Assembly (NCBI GenBank): GCA_022010015.1
Contig: CP091735.1
Coordinates: 930,001-994,000 of the forward strand
Direction of reading: 5' to 3'
From: Clostridium sp.
Lineage (GTDB): Bacteria > Bacillota_I > Bacilli_A > Acholeplasmatales > Anaeroplasmataceae
Length of the DNA: 64,000 nt
The notes below the pieces were generated by a model. The model saw only the letters and a list, made by a program, of their open reading frames with translations. It was not told the origin of the DNA and searched no databases. Shown here in pieces: positions 22,809-36,600 of the stretch (its first letter is position 1; each line of letters opens with the position of its first letter). Made by a program: the position numbers and the translations under genes.

Positions 22809-23750
22809 ATGAAACTAATTAAGAAAAATTATAAAGCTATTATTTGGAATATTTATTTTTCTTGTTGGGACTTATTATCGTAATTAATATTGCAAAATAT
22901 CCTTTATATAAGGATTATAGAGCTAGTATGAAAAAGGAATTTAAAATACCAGGGCTTAGTGATGATTTTATTCCTCAGGCTTTAACCTATAATGACCTAT
23001 ATGATACTTATTTTTGTTTCTGGCTATGATAAAAAAAACCGGGAGCTGGTATTGTATATTCTGGTAAAGATAATAAATTTAAGAAAATTGAAATTTTAGA
23101 TGATAATGCTAATTTAAAGGCTCATTGTGGTGGTATAGCAAGCTATGATGATTATGTTTGGGTTTCTGATGATTCAAATAAAGGAAGTATTTATATTTTA
23201 AATACTAATGATTTAATTAATGCTTCGGATAGTGTAGAAATTAAAGAAAAAAATTTATAGCTTCATCTGATGGAGCAAGTATTGGATTTTTATGATAATA
23301 AAATATATGTTGGTGAGTTTTATCGTAAGGGTAATTATGAAACTAAGAGTGAGCATTATTATAAAGAAAATCATAGTATGGTTAGTGTTTATGAGTATAA
23401 AAGTGATTCAATAACTGGCTTTGGTGATTTAGTATCTTATATTTCAATACCAGATCAAGCTCAATGAATAGCCATAAATGGTGATGTTTCTTATGTTTCT
23501 ATGTCATATGGTTTAAATAATTCTCACCTAAATTCCTATAACATTATAAAAACAAACGACACTTTGGATGGAGTTAGTATAAGCTATGTAGGAAAGGAAA
23601 GCTTAGTTAAGAAGTATAAGCTTCCACCAATGAGTGAGGGAATTATTTATAAGGATGATAGAATTTATGTTTTATATGAGTCTGCATCTAATAAATATCT
23701 ATTTGGTAAGCTTTATTTTTCAAAATTATGTTGAAAGCATAAAGGCTTAA
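22809..23750 (+). CDS. Membrane-anchored extracellular protein, possible beta-propeller
   Basis: The N-terminal membrane segment (FGIFIFLVGLIIVINIAKYPLY) is followed by a ~280-residue outer domain with repeated patterns such as LTYNDLYDTYFVSGY, ASYDDYVWVSDDSNKG and YDNKIYVGEFYRKG, like blades of a beta-propeller; this is my reading of the pattern, not a family match. It is probably co-transcribed with the ABC exporter. Breaks near 22835, 23010, 23030, 23250 and 23716. An in-frame TGA at 23465-23467 interrupts it where a Gly or Trp codon would be expected; TGA is used as stop elsewhere in the window, so this is probably a base error. Confidence 0.55.
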
Positions 23751-23768
23751 AAATTTTTGGCTCCGATA

Positions 23769-23797
23769 TTGACTTTAATTTTTGTAAGTGATATAAT
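23769..23797 (+). promoter_or_regulatory. Promoter for T-box-serS
   Basis: TTGACT at 23769-23774 and TATAAT at 23792-23797 with the ideal 17-base spacer. Confidence 0.8.
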
Positions 23798-23809
23798 TAT
23801 TGTATCTTA

Positions 23810-24018
23810 GATGAAAAAAAGAATAGTAGTTATTTTTATTTGTTTAAAGAGAGCCTATGGTTGGTGTAAATGGGTAACAAAGGATAATGAATCTACTTTG
23901 GATAAGAGCGTGATACTCGCGTTAAGGGTTTAATTAAGTGTCTAGCTAATGCTAGGAATTAAGGTGGCACCGCGTTAAATCGTCCTTAAGTTTATCAAAA
24001 AAACTTAAGGATTTTTAT
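23810..24018 (+). ncRNA. T-box riboswitch controlling serS
   Basis: A T-box leader senses uncharged tRNA and lets transcription continue when serine is short. The conserved T-box sequence AAGGTGGCACCGCG is at 23961-23974. Stem I elements AGAGAG and GGTTGGTG are near 23849-23865, and a candidate specifier TCT (Ser) lies in GAATCTAC near 23890. A terminator follows: TCCTTAAG and CTTAAGGA, then TTTTTATTTT, ending just before the ribosome site of serS. Confidence 0.88.
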
Positions 24019-24030
24019 TTTGGAGGAAAT

Positions 24031-25329
24031 ATGTTAGATTTAAAATTTGTAAGGGAGAATCCTGAGATTGTAAAAAGAAAATATTAAGAAGAAATTTCAA
24101 TTTGCGAAGCTTCCATATGTTGATGAAGTTATTGAATATGATAAGAAGATTCGTACTTTAAAAACAAGAAGCAGAAGGATTAAGAGCTTCAAGAAATGAT
24201 TTAAGTAGACAAATTGGTTCATTAATGAAGGAACATAAGGTTGAAGAAGCAAATAAAATCAAAGAGATTGTTTCTAAGAATAATGAAAGAATTCAAGAAA
24301 TTGAGCCGGAAATTGAAAATTTAAATAAAGAATTATTAAAAAGAATGATGGTAATTCCTAATATCGTTGATGCATCTGTACCTGTTGGTAAAGATGATAG
24401 TGAAAATGTAGAAAATGAAAAAAATTTGGTGAGCCAGTAGTACCACCATATGAAATACCATATCATGCTGATATCATTGCAAGATTCAATGGATTAGATA
24501 AAGATGCATCAGGTAGAACAAGTGGTAATGGTTTTTATTATTTAATGGGCGATATTGCTAGAGTTCATTCAGCTATGCTTTCATATGCAAGAGATTTTAT
24601 GATTAATAAAGGATTCACTTATTGTATTCCTCCATTTATGATTCACGGAAATGTTGTTCAAGGTGTTATGAGCTTTGATGAAATGGAAAATATGATGTAT
24701 AAAATTGAAGATGAAGATTTATATTTAATTGGTACTTCTGAGCATTCAATGATTGGTAGATTCAAAGGTCAAATTGTCAAAGAAAATGAACTTCCTATTA
24801 CTTTAACCAGCTATTCACCATGCTTCCGTAAAGAGGTTGGTGCTCATGGTATTGAAGAAAGAGGCGTTTACCGTATTCACCAATTTGAAAAGCAAGAAAT
24901 GGTTGTATTATGTAAGCCAGAAAATAGTATGGAGTGGTATAACAAGATGTGGAGCTTCACTGTTGAATTTTTCAGAAGCTTAGATGTTCCTGTTAGAACA
25001 CTAGAATGTTGTTCTGGTGACTTAGCAGACTTAAAGTTAAATCTTGTGATGTAGAGGCTTGGAGTCCTAGACAAAAGAAATATTTTGAAGTTGGATCATG
25101 TTCTACACTAGGAGATGCTCAAGCTAGAAGACTAGGAATTCGTACAAAAGGTGAAAATGGAACATATTTAGTACATACTTTAAATAATACAGTTCTTGCA
25201 TCACCACGTGGATTAATTGCATTTATTGAGAATAACTATAATGAGGATGGATCTATTTCTATTCCTAAAGCATTACAACCTTATATGGGTGGAATTGAAG
25301 TAATAAGACCTAAAAAAATAACAAATTAG
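24031..25329 (+). CDS. serS: Seryl-tRNA synthetase
   Basis: Charges tRNA-Ser with serine. ATG 24031 follows GGAGG. The reconstructed protein of ~430 residues begins MLDLKFVRENPEIVK and has the N-terminal coiled-coil arm that grips the tRNA variable arm (EGLRASRNDLSRQIG through EIENLNKELLKRMM). The class II core shows YLIGTSEHSM, SPCFRKEVGAHG, YRIHQFEKQEMV, the motif EVGSCSTLGDAQARR and, near the end, ASPRGLIAFIENN. Breaks near 24086, 24166, 24420 and 25030. With the A7 run at 25315 left as it is, the TAG at 25327 falls right before the terminator hairpin, so I prefer that end. Confidence 0.93.
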
Positions 25330-25356
25330 GCTATGCGAAAGCATAGCTTTTTTTAT
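25329..25356 (+). terminator. Terminator after serS
   Basis: GCTATGC, GAAA loop, GCATAGC, then T7. Confidence 0.9.
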
Positions 25357-25459
25357 TTTTAAATGTCAATTTTTAATAAAAGTGAATTATCATAAAATAT
25401 GCGTAAGGAAAAATGTTAAATAATTAGAAGAATATAATGATTATAATAGCATTTTTTTC

Positions 25460-25488
25460 TTGACATTGATATATAAATTTGTTAAAAT
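25460..25488 (+). promoter_or_regulatory. Strong promoter for the c-di-GMP-controlled surface operon
   Basis: Perfect TTGACA at 25460-25465, 17-base spacer, TAAAAT at 25483-25488; the transcript would start right at the riboswitch leader. Confidence 0.85.
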
Positions 25489-25490
25489 TA

Positions 25491-25600
25491 CCCTATAGGA
25501 ATAAAGAATTTTTTTAGCAAAATTAGAGGAATCTAATGACGCAAAGCTATAGGGTCCAACAAGGACAGCCAGTTGCAGTTGTATCAACTGCTTTTTTTAT
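25491..25600 (+). ncRNA. Cyclic di-GMP-I (GEMM) riboswitch with terminator
   Basis: The aptamer core runs from about 25513 to 25583. GCAA near its start pairs with TTGC at its end (P1). ATTAGA-GGAA-TCTAAT forms the first hairpin with a GNRA tetraloop. The signature GACGCAAAGC follows, then GGGTCC...GGAC and AGCC, the tetraloop-receptor helix. Immediately downstream, GCAGTTG and CAACTGC plus T7 make a terminator whose 5' arm shares bases with the P1 3' strand. That suggests an ON switch, with c-di-GMP stabilising P1 and blocking the terminator. CCCTATAG at the 5' end can also pair with CTATAGGG inside the aptamer. Confidence 0.85.
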
Positions 25601-25617
25601 TATTAAAGGAGGAAAAT

Positions 25618-26369
25618 ATGAGATATAAAAAGCTAATACCACAAATTATTTCTTTAATATTAATTATTTTTTTCTTCTATCGTCTTTTTTATATGCTTGG
25701 TTTAGTGAATCAAAGACGGCAAATGCTAATTTAATTGAAATAACGAGTGAAAAATTTTTAAGATTAATAATACCAGTTTAGAAATTTATGATGAGACTAC
25801 TAATAACTTTAAGGAATTTAGTGAAGATAGCCTTAGCAATATTTTTACCAGGGACTAAAAATATTTTTTTCGCTTAAAAAAATAAATGTTAGTAATGAGA
25901 TAAAGATAAATGTCAGCTTTAAGGATATAAGCTCAAATTTAATAAGACCAATAATAGTTTCTGATGGTAGGATTTTTGGTTGATGATTATCCTATGGAGG
26001 ATTATAGCGTAAGTAGTAGAGCTATAAATGGTTCAAATTATTCTTGTGTTATTGTTGACGATAAAATTTTTATACATAGCTAATGATGAAGCAAATATGG
26101 ACTTGTATGATTATAAGATTGAAGATGTTTTTTTAGCATATGAGCTTGGTAGTAATTTAGCAGATTTTACTATTCCAAATAGCTTAGATAATGGAATTAG
26201 GATTAAAGAATTTAGTGGCAGTGCTAGCTTAAATATTGGCGATAATTATTATTATTTTGCATTAGAATATAATGAGGATTTATCTTTAGTTTTAGGTAAT
26301 TCCAATTGTTATCAATATCAAGGCTTAAAAATTGGTAAAATTGCTTTAACAAAGGATGATACGCTATGA
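25618..26369 (+). CDS. Exported protein 1 of the c-di-GMP operon, SipW-type signal
   Basis: ATG 25618 follows AGGAGG right after the riboswitch. The reconstructed ~245-residue protein has an N-terminal hydrophobic segment (IPQIISLILIIFLLSSFLYAWF) followed by a small polar stretch, the arrangement seen before cleavage sites of TasA/camelysin-type SipW substrates. The mature part is rich in Asn, Ser, Asp and Ile with alternating strands, beta-sandwich-like. No cell-wall anchor. Breaks near 25667, 25755, 25855, 25868 and 25978. The stop overlaps the next start (ATGA). Likely a minor matrix or fibre subunit; that is inference from signal and context. Confidence 0.6.
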
Positions 26370-26941
26370 AAAAGATGATATTGCCGATAATTACATTTGT
26401 CATAGCTTTAATTGTACTTGCAGTTACATCCTATGCTTGGTTTACTAAAAAGAGATGAAATACCAGGCTTCAGTCAAAATACAGACGGCTTACGTTTAGA
26501 GTATGAAATAACAAAAGATACAGAAAAACTAATAACAATTACTGATTTAGCTTTTTTTGATTATAAAAATGATACTATTTCTGATGCTGAATACCAATAT
26601 TTTTTTAGATATGGCTTTGAAATATGAAGTCACACTAAAGAATAGTTGCGACTATGATTTTTATGTTAATATTACGAATAATTCGATAAACGAGTATAGT
26701 CCTTACGTTGGTTTATTAGTTTTTTTCAAATGAACCTGATTTATAACTATATTCAAGCTTTAATGATTTAAGGAATGCTTCTTTAGAAAATAATCAAATT
26801 AGTATTTCTGCAAGGACAAGCACAAATGTAATTTTTTATGTATTTGGTGTAGTATCAAATGAACCAGAAAAACAATGATTTTTTTAAATTTAAGCTATAA
26901 ATTAAATGTTTTTATTTAACGTTACTACAAATAGCAAGTAA
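26366..26941 (+). CDS. Exported protein 2 of the c-di-GMP operon, SipW-type signal
   Basis: ATG 26366 overlaps the previous stop by four bases. The N-terminus MKKMILPIITFVIALIVLAV-TSYAWFTKKD is a clear signal peptide with the YAWFT boundary typical of TasA-like exported proteins. The mature protein is ~160 residues, with alternating strands (LEYEITKDTEKLITITDLAFF, NSCDYDFYVNITNNS, NASLENNQISISA) and ends VLFNVTTNSK. Breaks near 26447, 26605, 26722, 26740, 26875 and 26910. Codon use and style match the neighbours. Probably a structural subunit exported together with the other members. Confidence 0.6.
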
Positions 26942-26961
26942 GGAGAATATATTATTTTTAT

Positions 26962-27652
26962 ATGAAAAAAAGAGAATATTTTTTTAATATGTAGTGCGTT
27001 ACTTACTATCTTGGGAATAGGTGGCGCAATTTATGCCTATTATACAACTATAAGAAAAGTTGATATTGATGCTAATGTTGGCCATATTGATGTTAGTGAT
27101 GATGCTCTAGTTTTAAGCTATCAAAGTGATAATAATTTTTTTAAATGTTGATGTTAATACTCCTGGTTTTTGTTGATAATACCCTTACCTGCTATGCCTC
27201 TAAGATTAGATCGTATGATACATTAGGATATGTTGAGTTTTCTAAGCTTAAAAAGCACAATAAATTACAATTCGAATATCAATACTAAAATAAGAATTAA
27301 AATTCAAGATGTTTGGATTTCTAATAAGGTATATTCAACAGGAAGAGAGATTAATAACATAATTGCTAAACAGCAGGTAGATGAGGATAGCCAAAATACC
27401 ATTATTCCTTTTACATTTTCAGCTGATTGGGAATATGATTTGAGCTCAGGCTATGCCTACTATAAAAAAACAGTAAAAAAAGGTAGCTCTATTAGTCTTG
27501 ATTTTTATTGAAAACTATAATGCATCTAATGCTTATTATTATCCAAGCATAAGTGGATCAGGATTTCATGAAACAATTTTGGTGCAATTGAGCTTTAAAA
27601 TTGATATTGTTCAGGCCAATCGTGCTTATAGTGTTTGGGGTGTCAAATTATG
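26962..27652 (+). CDS. TasA/camelysin-like exported protein 3 of the c-di-GMP operon
   Basis: AAGGAG overlaps the previous stop. The N-terminus reads MKKREYFLICSALLTILGIGG, then AIYAYYTTIRK, then DANVGHIDVSDD. This parallels the TasA/camelysin leader (hydrophobic core, aromatic pair after Ala, polar stretch, Gly-x-hydrophobic strand), so it is the best TasA-like candidate. About 225 residues, with a beta-rich mature region. Breaks near 26968, 26980, 27135, 27165 and 27507. Its stop overlaps the start of the giant gene (ATGA). TasA-type proteins form extracellular fibres in Bacillus biofilms after SipW cleavage; a sipW-like gene is at 3868. Confidence 0.6.
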
Positions 27653-30600
27653 AAAACTATATTAAAAAGATTATGCTCAATAATATTTGTGGGGGCTTTA
27701 ATTGTTATTGTTTTTGGAGTATCTTTTTATAATCAAAACCAAATAAGTGCCTTAGATAATAAAAATTTATATAAAAATACAGATTTAGTAGAAATTACTG
27801 GCACTAATCATACTAAGGATTCAAAATTAATTTCAATTAGTGATACAACAGATTCAGCTACTACTAGCTATCGTGATAATATAATTACTATTTCTTCAGC
27901 ATTAGAGTTAGTTTTTATTCTCGAATAGATGTGAAGCTAATAGTGATTTTTTAGGGTATAGCTATAAATTAATTACTGATATTAATTTTTGGAACAAATA
28001 AGTTTATGCCTGTTGGTTATCAAACAAATAAACCATTTAGTGGTACCTTTGATGGAAATGGCTACACAATAAAAAGGATTAGCCTTTAAAACCTTTGAAG
28101 CAAGTGAAGAAAAATAATTATAAGGAATTAGAATATGTTTCAATGTTTAGTGTTAATAGTGGAACTATTAAAAATTTGAAGCTATTAAATACTGAACAAA
28201 TTCAAAGAAGTATTTATGCTTCAATATTTGGTATTTCTCCCTTTGTTGGCTTGAATAAAGCAAGTGGTATTATTGAAAATTGTTCAATTGTTGATTTAAG
28301 AGACCCGGTAAAAAGAGGAGGCTGGTATTACAGCTCTTGGTGGATATCGTATTTCGGGCTTTGTTTGTAATAATGAGGGAACAATTAAAAATAGTTATGT
28401 TGATTATAGTATTATTGTAAACTATACAATAACTGATTATATTGACTTTCGTCCTATTGCTACTATTAATAGTGGAAATATTGTTGATACATATTTTTTT
28501 AGATTCTTCAATTGATTCTGTAGATGATAGCTACTATTATTATAATAAGGGTTTACTTGGCAATATTAAGGTGGAAAAAACTCGGTTGCTGGGGAATATG
28601 TTGCTGATAATAAGACCTTGAATAATATTTTTACTACATTTGATGGTTGGTATACAGATAATATGTATGAGCATTATAATATGCATTATACACTGCCATC
28701 TCTTATTGGTCTTAAGGAAAGTAAAATCAATGATGATTATGTGCTTGAAATTAATGATGCCAAGGATTTTGCCTACATTTATACACTTGCAAATAATAAT
28801 TCCTTTTTTGCATCTAAGGACGTAACATATTATCTAAAAAATGATATTGATTTAAGTGAAATTCCTAGTAATAGCTATGCTTATGATGATTTTTTTAGTG
28901 CCAAAATTATTGGCAATACGAATGTAGCTGCCTCTATTAATGTTTCAAATGGTAATGTAAATGGAGTAACTATTTATAATTTTTGTGATAAATAATACAA
29001 TAGCTTATTCTGGATTTGAATGCTATGGCTTATTTCCTTTATTTGATGGTATAATTGAAAATGTTAATTTTTTTATGTTAGTGATACTATAGATAATATT
29101 AATTCTTATAATTCTAGTCTTCCGACTAAAGCAATTGGTCTTGTTTGTGGAATTAATGAAGGTGGAAGTATTACAAATGTTCGCACTTATGGTAATATTA
29201 GCTTTAACTCTAATATGGGTAGATATTATGCTGGTGGCACAATTGGTATTATGTCAAGAAATGCTAGTGTTTCAATGCTTACAACCAATGGTAGTGTAGC
29301 TGGTATTATTGATTCATCTATTGCATCATCATTTAGTAATACTGCAAGTGGTTATATTGATGGCATAGCTCTTGGTGGTGTAATTGGCTACACTGAAGCT
29401 TCAGCCTTAAGGATAAAAGATGTTTTATCAAAAATGAATTTAACATCATCAATTTATACAAATGTTGTTACTAATTACTATATTGGAGGAATTGTTGGCT
29501 GTGGTTATTTTAATGAGGTAAATGGCTTGTTTTATAAGGGAACTATTACTAATAGCTTCAGCAATTCCTTTAATAGTGTATATTGTGCTGGTGTAATTGG
29601 TGATGCTTTAGGCACAAAAAATAGTGTTTTAAGCCTTCATAATCAAGGTGATATTATTATTACAACTAATTCTGCAAGTCCTAAAAATAAATATAAGTGG
29701 AGTTATAAATGTTAATATTCAATCTGATTCGAAATTAAAAAGAATTTTTATGGTAATAATTATGCCAATGGTGGAACAATTAGTTATACAAATACTAATA
29801 CATCACCAAGCCTTGCTGGTAATATAAGTGGAGTTATTTTTGTTGATGGAAGTACGAAATTTAAGTCTAATTTAGTAGGTATTTACAATCTTGGTTATCA
29901 TTATAATGATTCCTATGCACCAATATTAAATACTAAAGAAGATAATTTGGATGCTTCAAGCTATATTTATTATGCATCTTGTCTTTTTATCAACTGCTAC
30001 ATCTAATGATAGCTTAATTACCTTAACAAGAGCTTATAACTTTAGAAATTTGAATTTTGTTACCTCTAAAGATATTAAAAACACTGCTGCTATATTAAAG
30101 CTTAGTGGCGTGGTTGCAGGAAAATATATAACCTTAAATGAGATTTATAATGAAGGCAATATTAGCTTTAATATTTCTAATAATATAAGTCTTCAAAGAA
30201 TAGTAATTACAGGGGTCATTGAAGAAGTAAGCAAAGGCTCATATGCTTATAATTTATATAATGGTGGAAATATAAATATTTATATTTCTTCCTCATCAAC
30301 ACTATCTTCACTTTCAGGAGATATGTATGTTAGTGGTATTTGTTTTTTTATAATGTAATGCAATCAGAGGAATTTTATAAAAATAATATTCCAATGCAAA
30401 GTGGCTATAACAATAAATTAGTAGGAAGTATTGATAAAGCAATTAATAAAGGAAATATAACCTCTAATGCTAAAACAATCGAAGCATTGGCAAATACTAA
30501 GGTTGCTTCGCAAAATCAAACAAACCTAAATATAAATACTAGCCTTACTAATGTATATACGTCTAATATGCGTTTTAGTGGTATTTGCTCATTGAATGAA

Positions 30601-33600
30601 AGTATTATTTCTAATGCAATGAATTTAGGAGATATTATAGCCTATAGTGCCTTTAAGTCAAGTGCAAGCCATTTGGAACTTGCAGGTATTGCCTTATTTA
30701 ATATTACCCAATATGCGCAAATAAGAGATTGTGCAAATAATGGTTTGATTAAGGGCGTAAATATCTAATCATATACTAATTCATTTGTTCATGTTGCGGG
30801 AATATGTACACGTAATGATCAATTATTTCAAAATAATGAAATTGTTGATTATGGTAAAACAACTAGCAATTTATATCATACTAAGCAATTAATTGCCTTC
30901 ACAATAAATTATGGTGAGGTTATTGCCTTTAATTATCGTAATAATGTTGATATTTCGACTGGTGATATTCAAACTGATGGCGCAACAGAATCACATGCTA
31001 AGGCTTCAGGTATCTTAGGAATAGGTTTATGTTCAATTTTAAATACTCTAAATTATGGAACAATTTGTGGTAGTGAAACAAATAGTGGAATATTTGGCTA
31101 TGTATTTTTAAATAAATTTAAGTTAGATATTTCAGCTTCTAATAAGGTAGATATTGCCAATTCTATTAATTATGGTAATGTTAAATCTATTGATAAAACT
31201 AATACAGAGGATTATGGTACTTATTATACATTAAGCTATAATGAAATTAATACATTAGATTCTTCTAAAAACAAAAATATATAGGTATGGCAAATGCTTC
31301 TAAATATCAATATAATGGTTCTATTATTGGGCTTGCTCATTTTAATAGCTTAAGCAATGCTCAGTATGTAAACATTCGTTATTTAATTAACTTTAATAAA
31401 GAAATTCCTGTTGTTGCATGTGAAGCAAAGGTGCCAACAAATATGCCAAAAAAATTCTGATACCTTACTTTCAACCTATAGAAATGATACCTATTTAGGT
31501 AATGAGGTAGTTTACGCACCTTTATCAAGTATAAGTGATGAATATGGAAACATTGGTGTATTTAGTCCTAATTTTAGCTTTAGAAAAATGATTGAAGGAA
31601 CAATATCACCAACTGTTGATTCTGATTATTATATTCCTGATTATTTTTCAATTTGTTGGTTTTTACTAAGATTAATACAATTTTAATTGAAAGTATAGGC
31701 TGGCGTACAATTGCTTTTTGGTAATGCAGCTGAGGGATTTGCTAATAATTTGGAAAAGTTTTCACCATTAATTAATAGATTTAAGGATTATACGTAATCA
31801 GGAACTGAAACCGTAGCTTTAACATATAATGATATTTTAACAACAGCTTTAAGCTCATTTAATTGGATTGGTAACTGTGATTCAACAGTATTAAAAAATA
31901 CACTTAAGGAAATGACTAATAGCTATGATCAAACAAAAAAATTAAAGAAATTATTAATTATTTATTTTTTTGAATGTGATAATAAATCTACTATTACTAC
32001 AAGCCTAAGAAAGCTAGTGGTTGATGAATTATTTAGTTCTTTAAATAGCAATGAGACTAATTTAAAGAATGTTCTAAATGGAATGATGTTACCAGAGGTT
32101 ATGGCTAATTTAATAGCTAAATCTGATACTGAATATGCAAATGTTCAAGCTGTAATTAAAAAAATTATATAATAAGTTTAAGTGAAACAAATTTAAAGGC
32201 CTTACTTGAAAGATATTTAAATTTAATGCAAAAACACTACAAGCTATAATGATTTTTTTACTAATTCTGAATTGATTCCAGCTAAGGAAGAATTATTAAC
32301 AGGGTTACTTGCTAATTTATCAGACGAGGTTATTGAGGAATTATATAATAATATTGATAAAAAAATAATTATGATTCAACTGCCGAGCTTGCGACAATCC
32401 TAAGAAGTAGTGAGATAACTGATGCTGATAAAAAAAGATATTTATGTTCAAATGCTTACTAACAATCAAGATAATCAAGCAAATTTAGCTTCATCAATTA
32501 AGACTATTTTTAAAAGAAAGTAAAGCTAGATGATTCTAATATTACTTCAACTGAGGCTACAACCTATAAGAGTCAAATTAGTGAAGATAATTATGTAGAT
32601 ATTTGGAATGCTATAAGGGAAAATCCTAAGGTGAAGACCTATCTAACTAATAAGTTGACTAATGTTACATCATATGATTTAGACAGAGTAAAAACTTATC
32701 CAGGAATTTATGCCAAGGCAACAGAATATCGTAATTCTTATCAGTCAAACGATGCTCCAGTAACCTTGACTAAAAATGGAAGTAATTATACTGGTGCTAC
32801 CTGGACAACAACAAATAGTGCTCAAATTAAAACTCGTTTTATTTATGTCCCTGAAGAATGTGTAAGTGACGCTACATATTTTTATGGACCATATAAATCA
32901 TCATCTGGTGATACCTATATTGGTTCTTTATTCCCTGAAAGTAATATTGGTTTCACCTTGTTTGATAACTCATCATCTGGTGGAAGCTCGACACGTCGTT
33001 ATGTGCCAATTTATATTTCTTTATCAGAAACAGACTTAAGTGATAAAATAGCTCTTGCCAATAATAAGGTTACTTATAAATTTTTTTGTGGAATGGTTAT
33101 AGTTCACTTCAAGGTATCCAATCATATTCTCAATATGTTTCAGAAAATATTTTAAAAACTAAGCCAACTGATATTACTGCTGCATTATTAAGAAATACTA
33201 CATTATCTTCAACAAATCCTTATTATAAATATGGTATTGATCTTGATGAAACTACCAAATCAACATGGAATTATTCAAAGGAAGCAAAATGGACAAGTCC
33301 ACAGCTTTCCTCAAGTACAGCTTATTCTTATGATTATTTATGGTTTTATTGTTCGGCATCTATTATGACCGGAATCTATTATCAACAGGATCAATGGCAA
33401 ACATATGGATCTTTCCTTACAGCTAAAAATAAAACTGAAAACCATGTTAATAATTATCTAGGTGTTGTTACTACATCATATATTGATTATTCTGTTGATG
33501 ATATTATTAAGCTTGACGGTGTTAGAACTAAGTCAAGAAGTAGTGGTACTACGTCAGCTGATGAGGTTGAAATAATTAAAAATATTATGGCTAATTATAT

Positions 33601-36600
33601 GCTAGCTACAACAGATGGTATTAAGGTTATTTTATCGTGCCTTGGTACTTATGGTATTAATGGTAGTGCTTCAACAACCTATGCTTCAATTATGACTCCT
33701 TATTTATATGCCTTCCAGGATGAAACTGATTTTGTTAATTCTTATATTATGAATGTAGCCTATGATAAAAACATCATATGAATTAACTTATAATACAACT
33801 ACTAGTGGTAGTGGAACAAGTACAGTAACAACTAAGCAAACTATTGCTGAATATATTAAAAAAATACTCTTGGTGCTAAGGTAACATTATCCAACAAAAG
33901 AAAATATAGTTTTTCATGTCAGTGGGAAGTAGCACTAATTTTAGTTATATAATTAATTATTTATATACTAATGGTTATTTGACTAATGATTCATTAGCTA
34001 GTATTATTTCTACTATTTATGGTACTACTGAGGCTGAAAGCCTACTTGTTGGAAATTATTTAACTAGTGAGCAAATAATTAATTTAATTAAGCAATTAGC
34101 TATTAAGGATGATAGTTCCTTAAAATATTTAATTGATAATATTGGTAATGATATTTATACTGTAGAGGGACTAGAGCTTGCTAATAAAAATCTTAAGTGT
34201 TTTTATTAGATAATAATTCTTCACTATATTTTTGATACATTTACAAAAAAATGAATTCTATGAATACATTTAGTAGCAGTACTGAGGGAATTTTGTATTT
34301 TGTATCAGCATTCATTGGTCAGGATTTTATTACTAAACAAACCGCTGAAACATTAAGTAGTAGCTATTTATATCAAATATTAAATATTTTTAAATGGTAA
34401 AACTGTTGATGGCTATAATCATAGTGATGTTAATTTTATTAATGCTGATAATACGGTTAATAATGATAAATTATATAATTTATTAGTATTATATAACTAT
34501 CCATTAGCTACTGATGGCTATGGCTTATATGCTGTAGCTAGCTCTAAAGGAATTTTAAATGGTAATTTTATTCCAGATAATATTAATTTAAGTGATCTTG
34601 ATCCATATTATACTAATGTTAATGGTTGTTTAATTGTTAGTAATACTAAAGATTCATATTGGCGTGGTGGTATGAATGGTTCTTCACCAATTATTAGTGA
34701 TACATCAAGTGTCAATTATGATTTTTATGTATCTATGAAGCAGCTTATTAAATCAATTGCTACAACAATATTTGATATTGAGCTTGTTTCTACAGATGGT
34801 AGTGATCATTTACTTACAAATTCTAACTTTATTGATTTGAAAAATGGTACTATTAAATTTTATATGTATGATAATTTTAATGAAAATGCTAAAAATAAAG
34901 AATATAAGGTTAATTTAGATACAGCTTATTATGAGCTTGCTTATCGTGCAACCTTTGATAGCGCGGTATCAACATCTAAAGTCACTCTAGGTAATAAAAT
35001 GATTGTTCGAGTATATGCAGAAGATACAACTGTTTATAAGGACTATGAAATTGAAATAGTTAATATGAGTAAGGATTTAAGCTTTAATATTACAAATGCA
35101 ACTATAAATGATGAGGCTGCTACGTTTATAAATAATGAAATAACCATAGAGCTTGCATCAACTGGTGGTCATATTACCATTAATTTGGCTACTAATCTTG
35201 TTGATTTAACTAATTTTGAACAATATTTGGTTTTAGAGGATGAAGAAGGCAATATTTATAATGCTTCTGAATATTTAACATTTAATAGTGCACCAATAAT
35301 AAATAATGGAAGTGTATTATTAGACTTAACAATTGATTCAGGTCTATCATATGGTAATAAGCTTTTTATCATTTGTATTTGGTTCGCCAAACTCAAATAA
35401 TGTATTTAAATATTCTGTTAAATTTGGTAAGAAAAAAATCAAGTGATACGACTCTTTCATCTATAACCTTTGATGAAGAAGTAGTTAAATTTACTAATAA
35501 TGTAGCGATTAGTCAGGTTCTTGCTGGACGTGTATTTAATTATAGTGATTTAGTAAGTAATAATACTATTCCAAGCTATATAGAGGCAATTGATATGGTA
35601 AAAACGGGTTCAATTACAACCTCAGCTGAGCTTTATAATGCTACAAATTATGTTAACGATTTGAATAGCTTGACTTTGATTAGCTCCTATAGTAAGGAAA
35701 TGGTTAATAGATTATGCTATAAAGTAACTTACACAATTACATCAGAAACTAATGAAAGTGCTTATTATTATCATTATATAATTGAAGCTGAGCCTTATAG
35801 TAGCTATAATGATTATGTATCTATTTATAAGGATGGATTAATTGATAATAATGCAATAATTGATACTGATAGTGGAGAAATAGCTACAAGCTTTACAAGA
35901 GGATTTTACTCCAAAAATATCGCTTCAATTACTCATTTATAGGTTTTTTTATGATTATGATAATATTATTAATTATATTGATATTACCTCTGAGTTGGAA
36001 AAATACAGATAATCAATTATTCTCTATGGGAACGAAATATTTTTGGAGCTTTTATTAATTTCTATGATTTAGCAGAGCCAAATGACTATATTTATAATAT
36101 AAGATATACATCAAATAGCTTTTTTTATGGAATGGTAATGAATTACATAGATTAATTACTTTACCAGATATAAAAATTAGCAAACTATTATCAATAGATG
36201 CTTATATGAAGAAAATAACATTTATTAGTGAGGCTCAAAAAATATCTGATCTTGCTACTGTAGGTGCTTTAAAAACAATTTATCCTTCTGGTGATAAGAC
36301 ACCTTTATATCAAGATCTTGTTGATAATTTGAATACCACAACTAATAAAAACGATATTATTTCTTCATCAAGTGAAGGACTAATCTATTCTGATGCTGCT
36401 ATGCTAGTTGATGACTATTATTTAGTTGGAACAGTTAGTAATACAACACTTGAGGACTATGCTCCTACATTTGTGTTAGAAGAACATGCTTCTATTTATC
36501 AATTTAAAATTATTAATGGTAATAAATATCTTTATATACCATTTGAATGTGTAAGTGATGGCAGCTTGATGGTGTTTTTAGTTTTAGAAAATGATTATTT

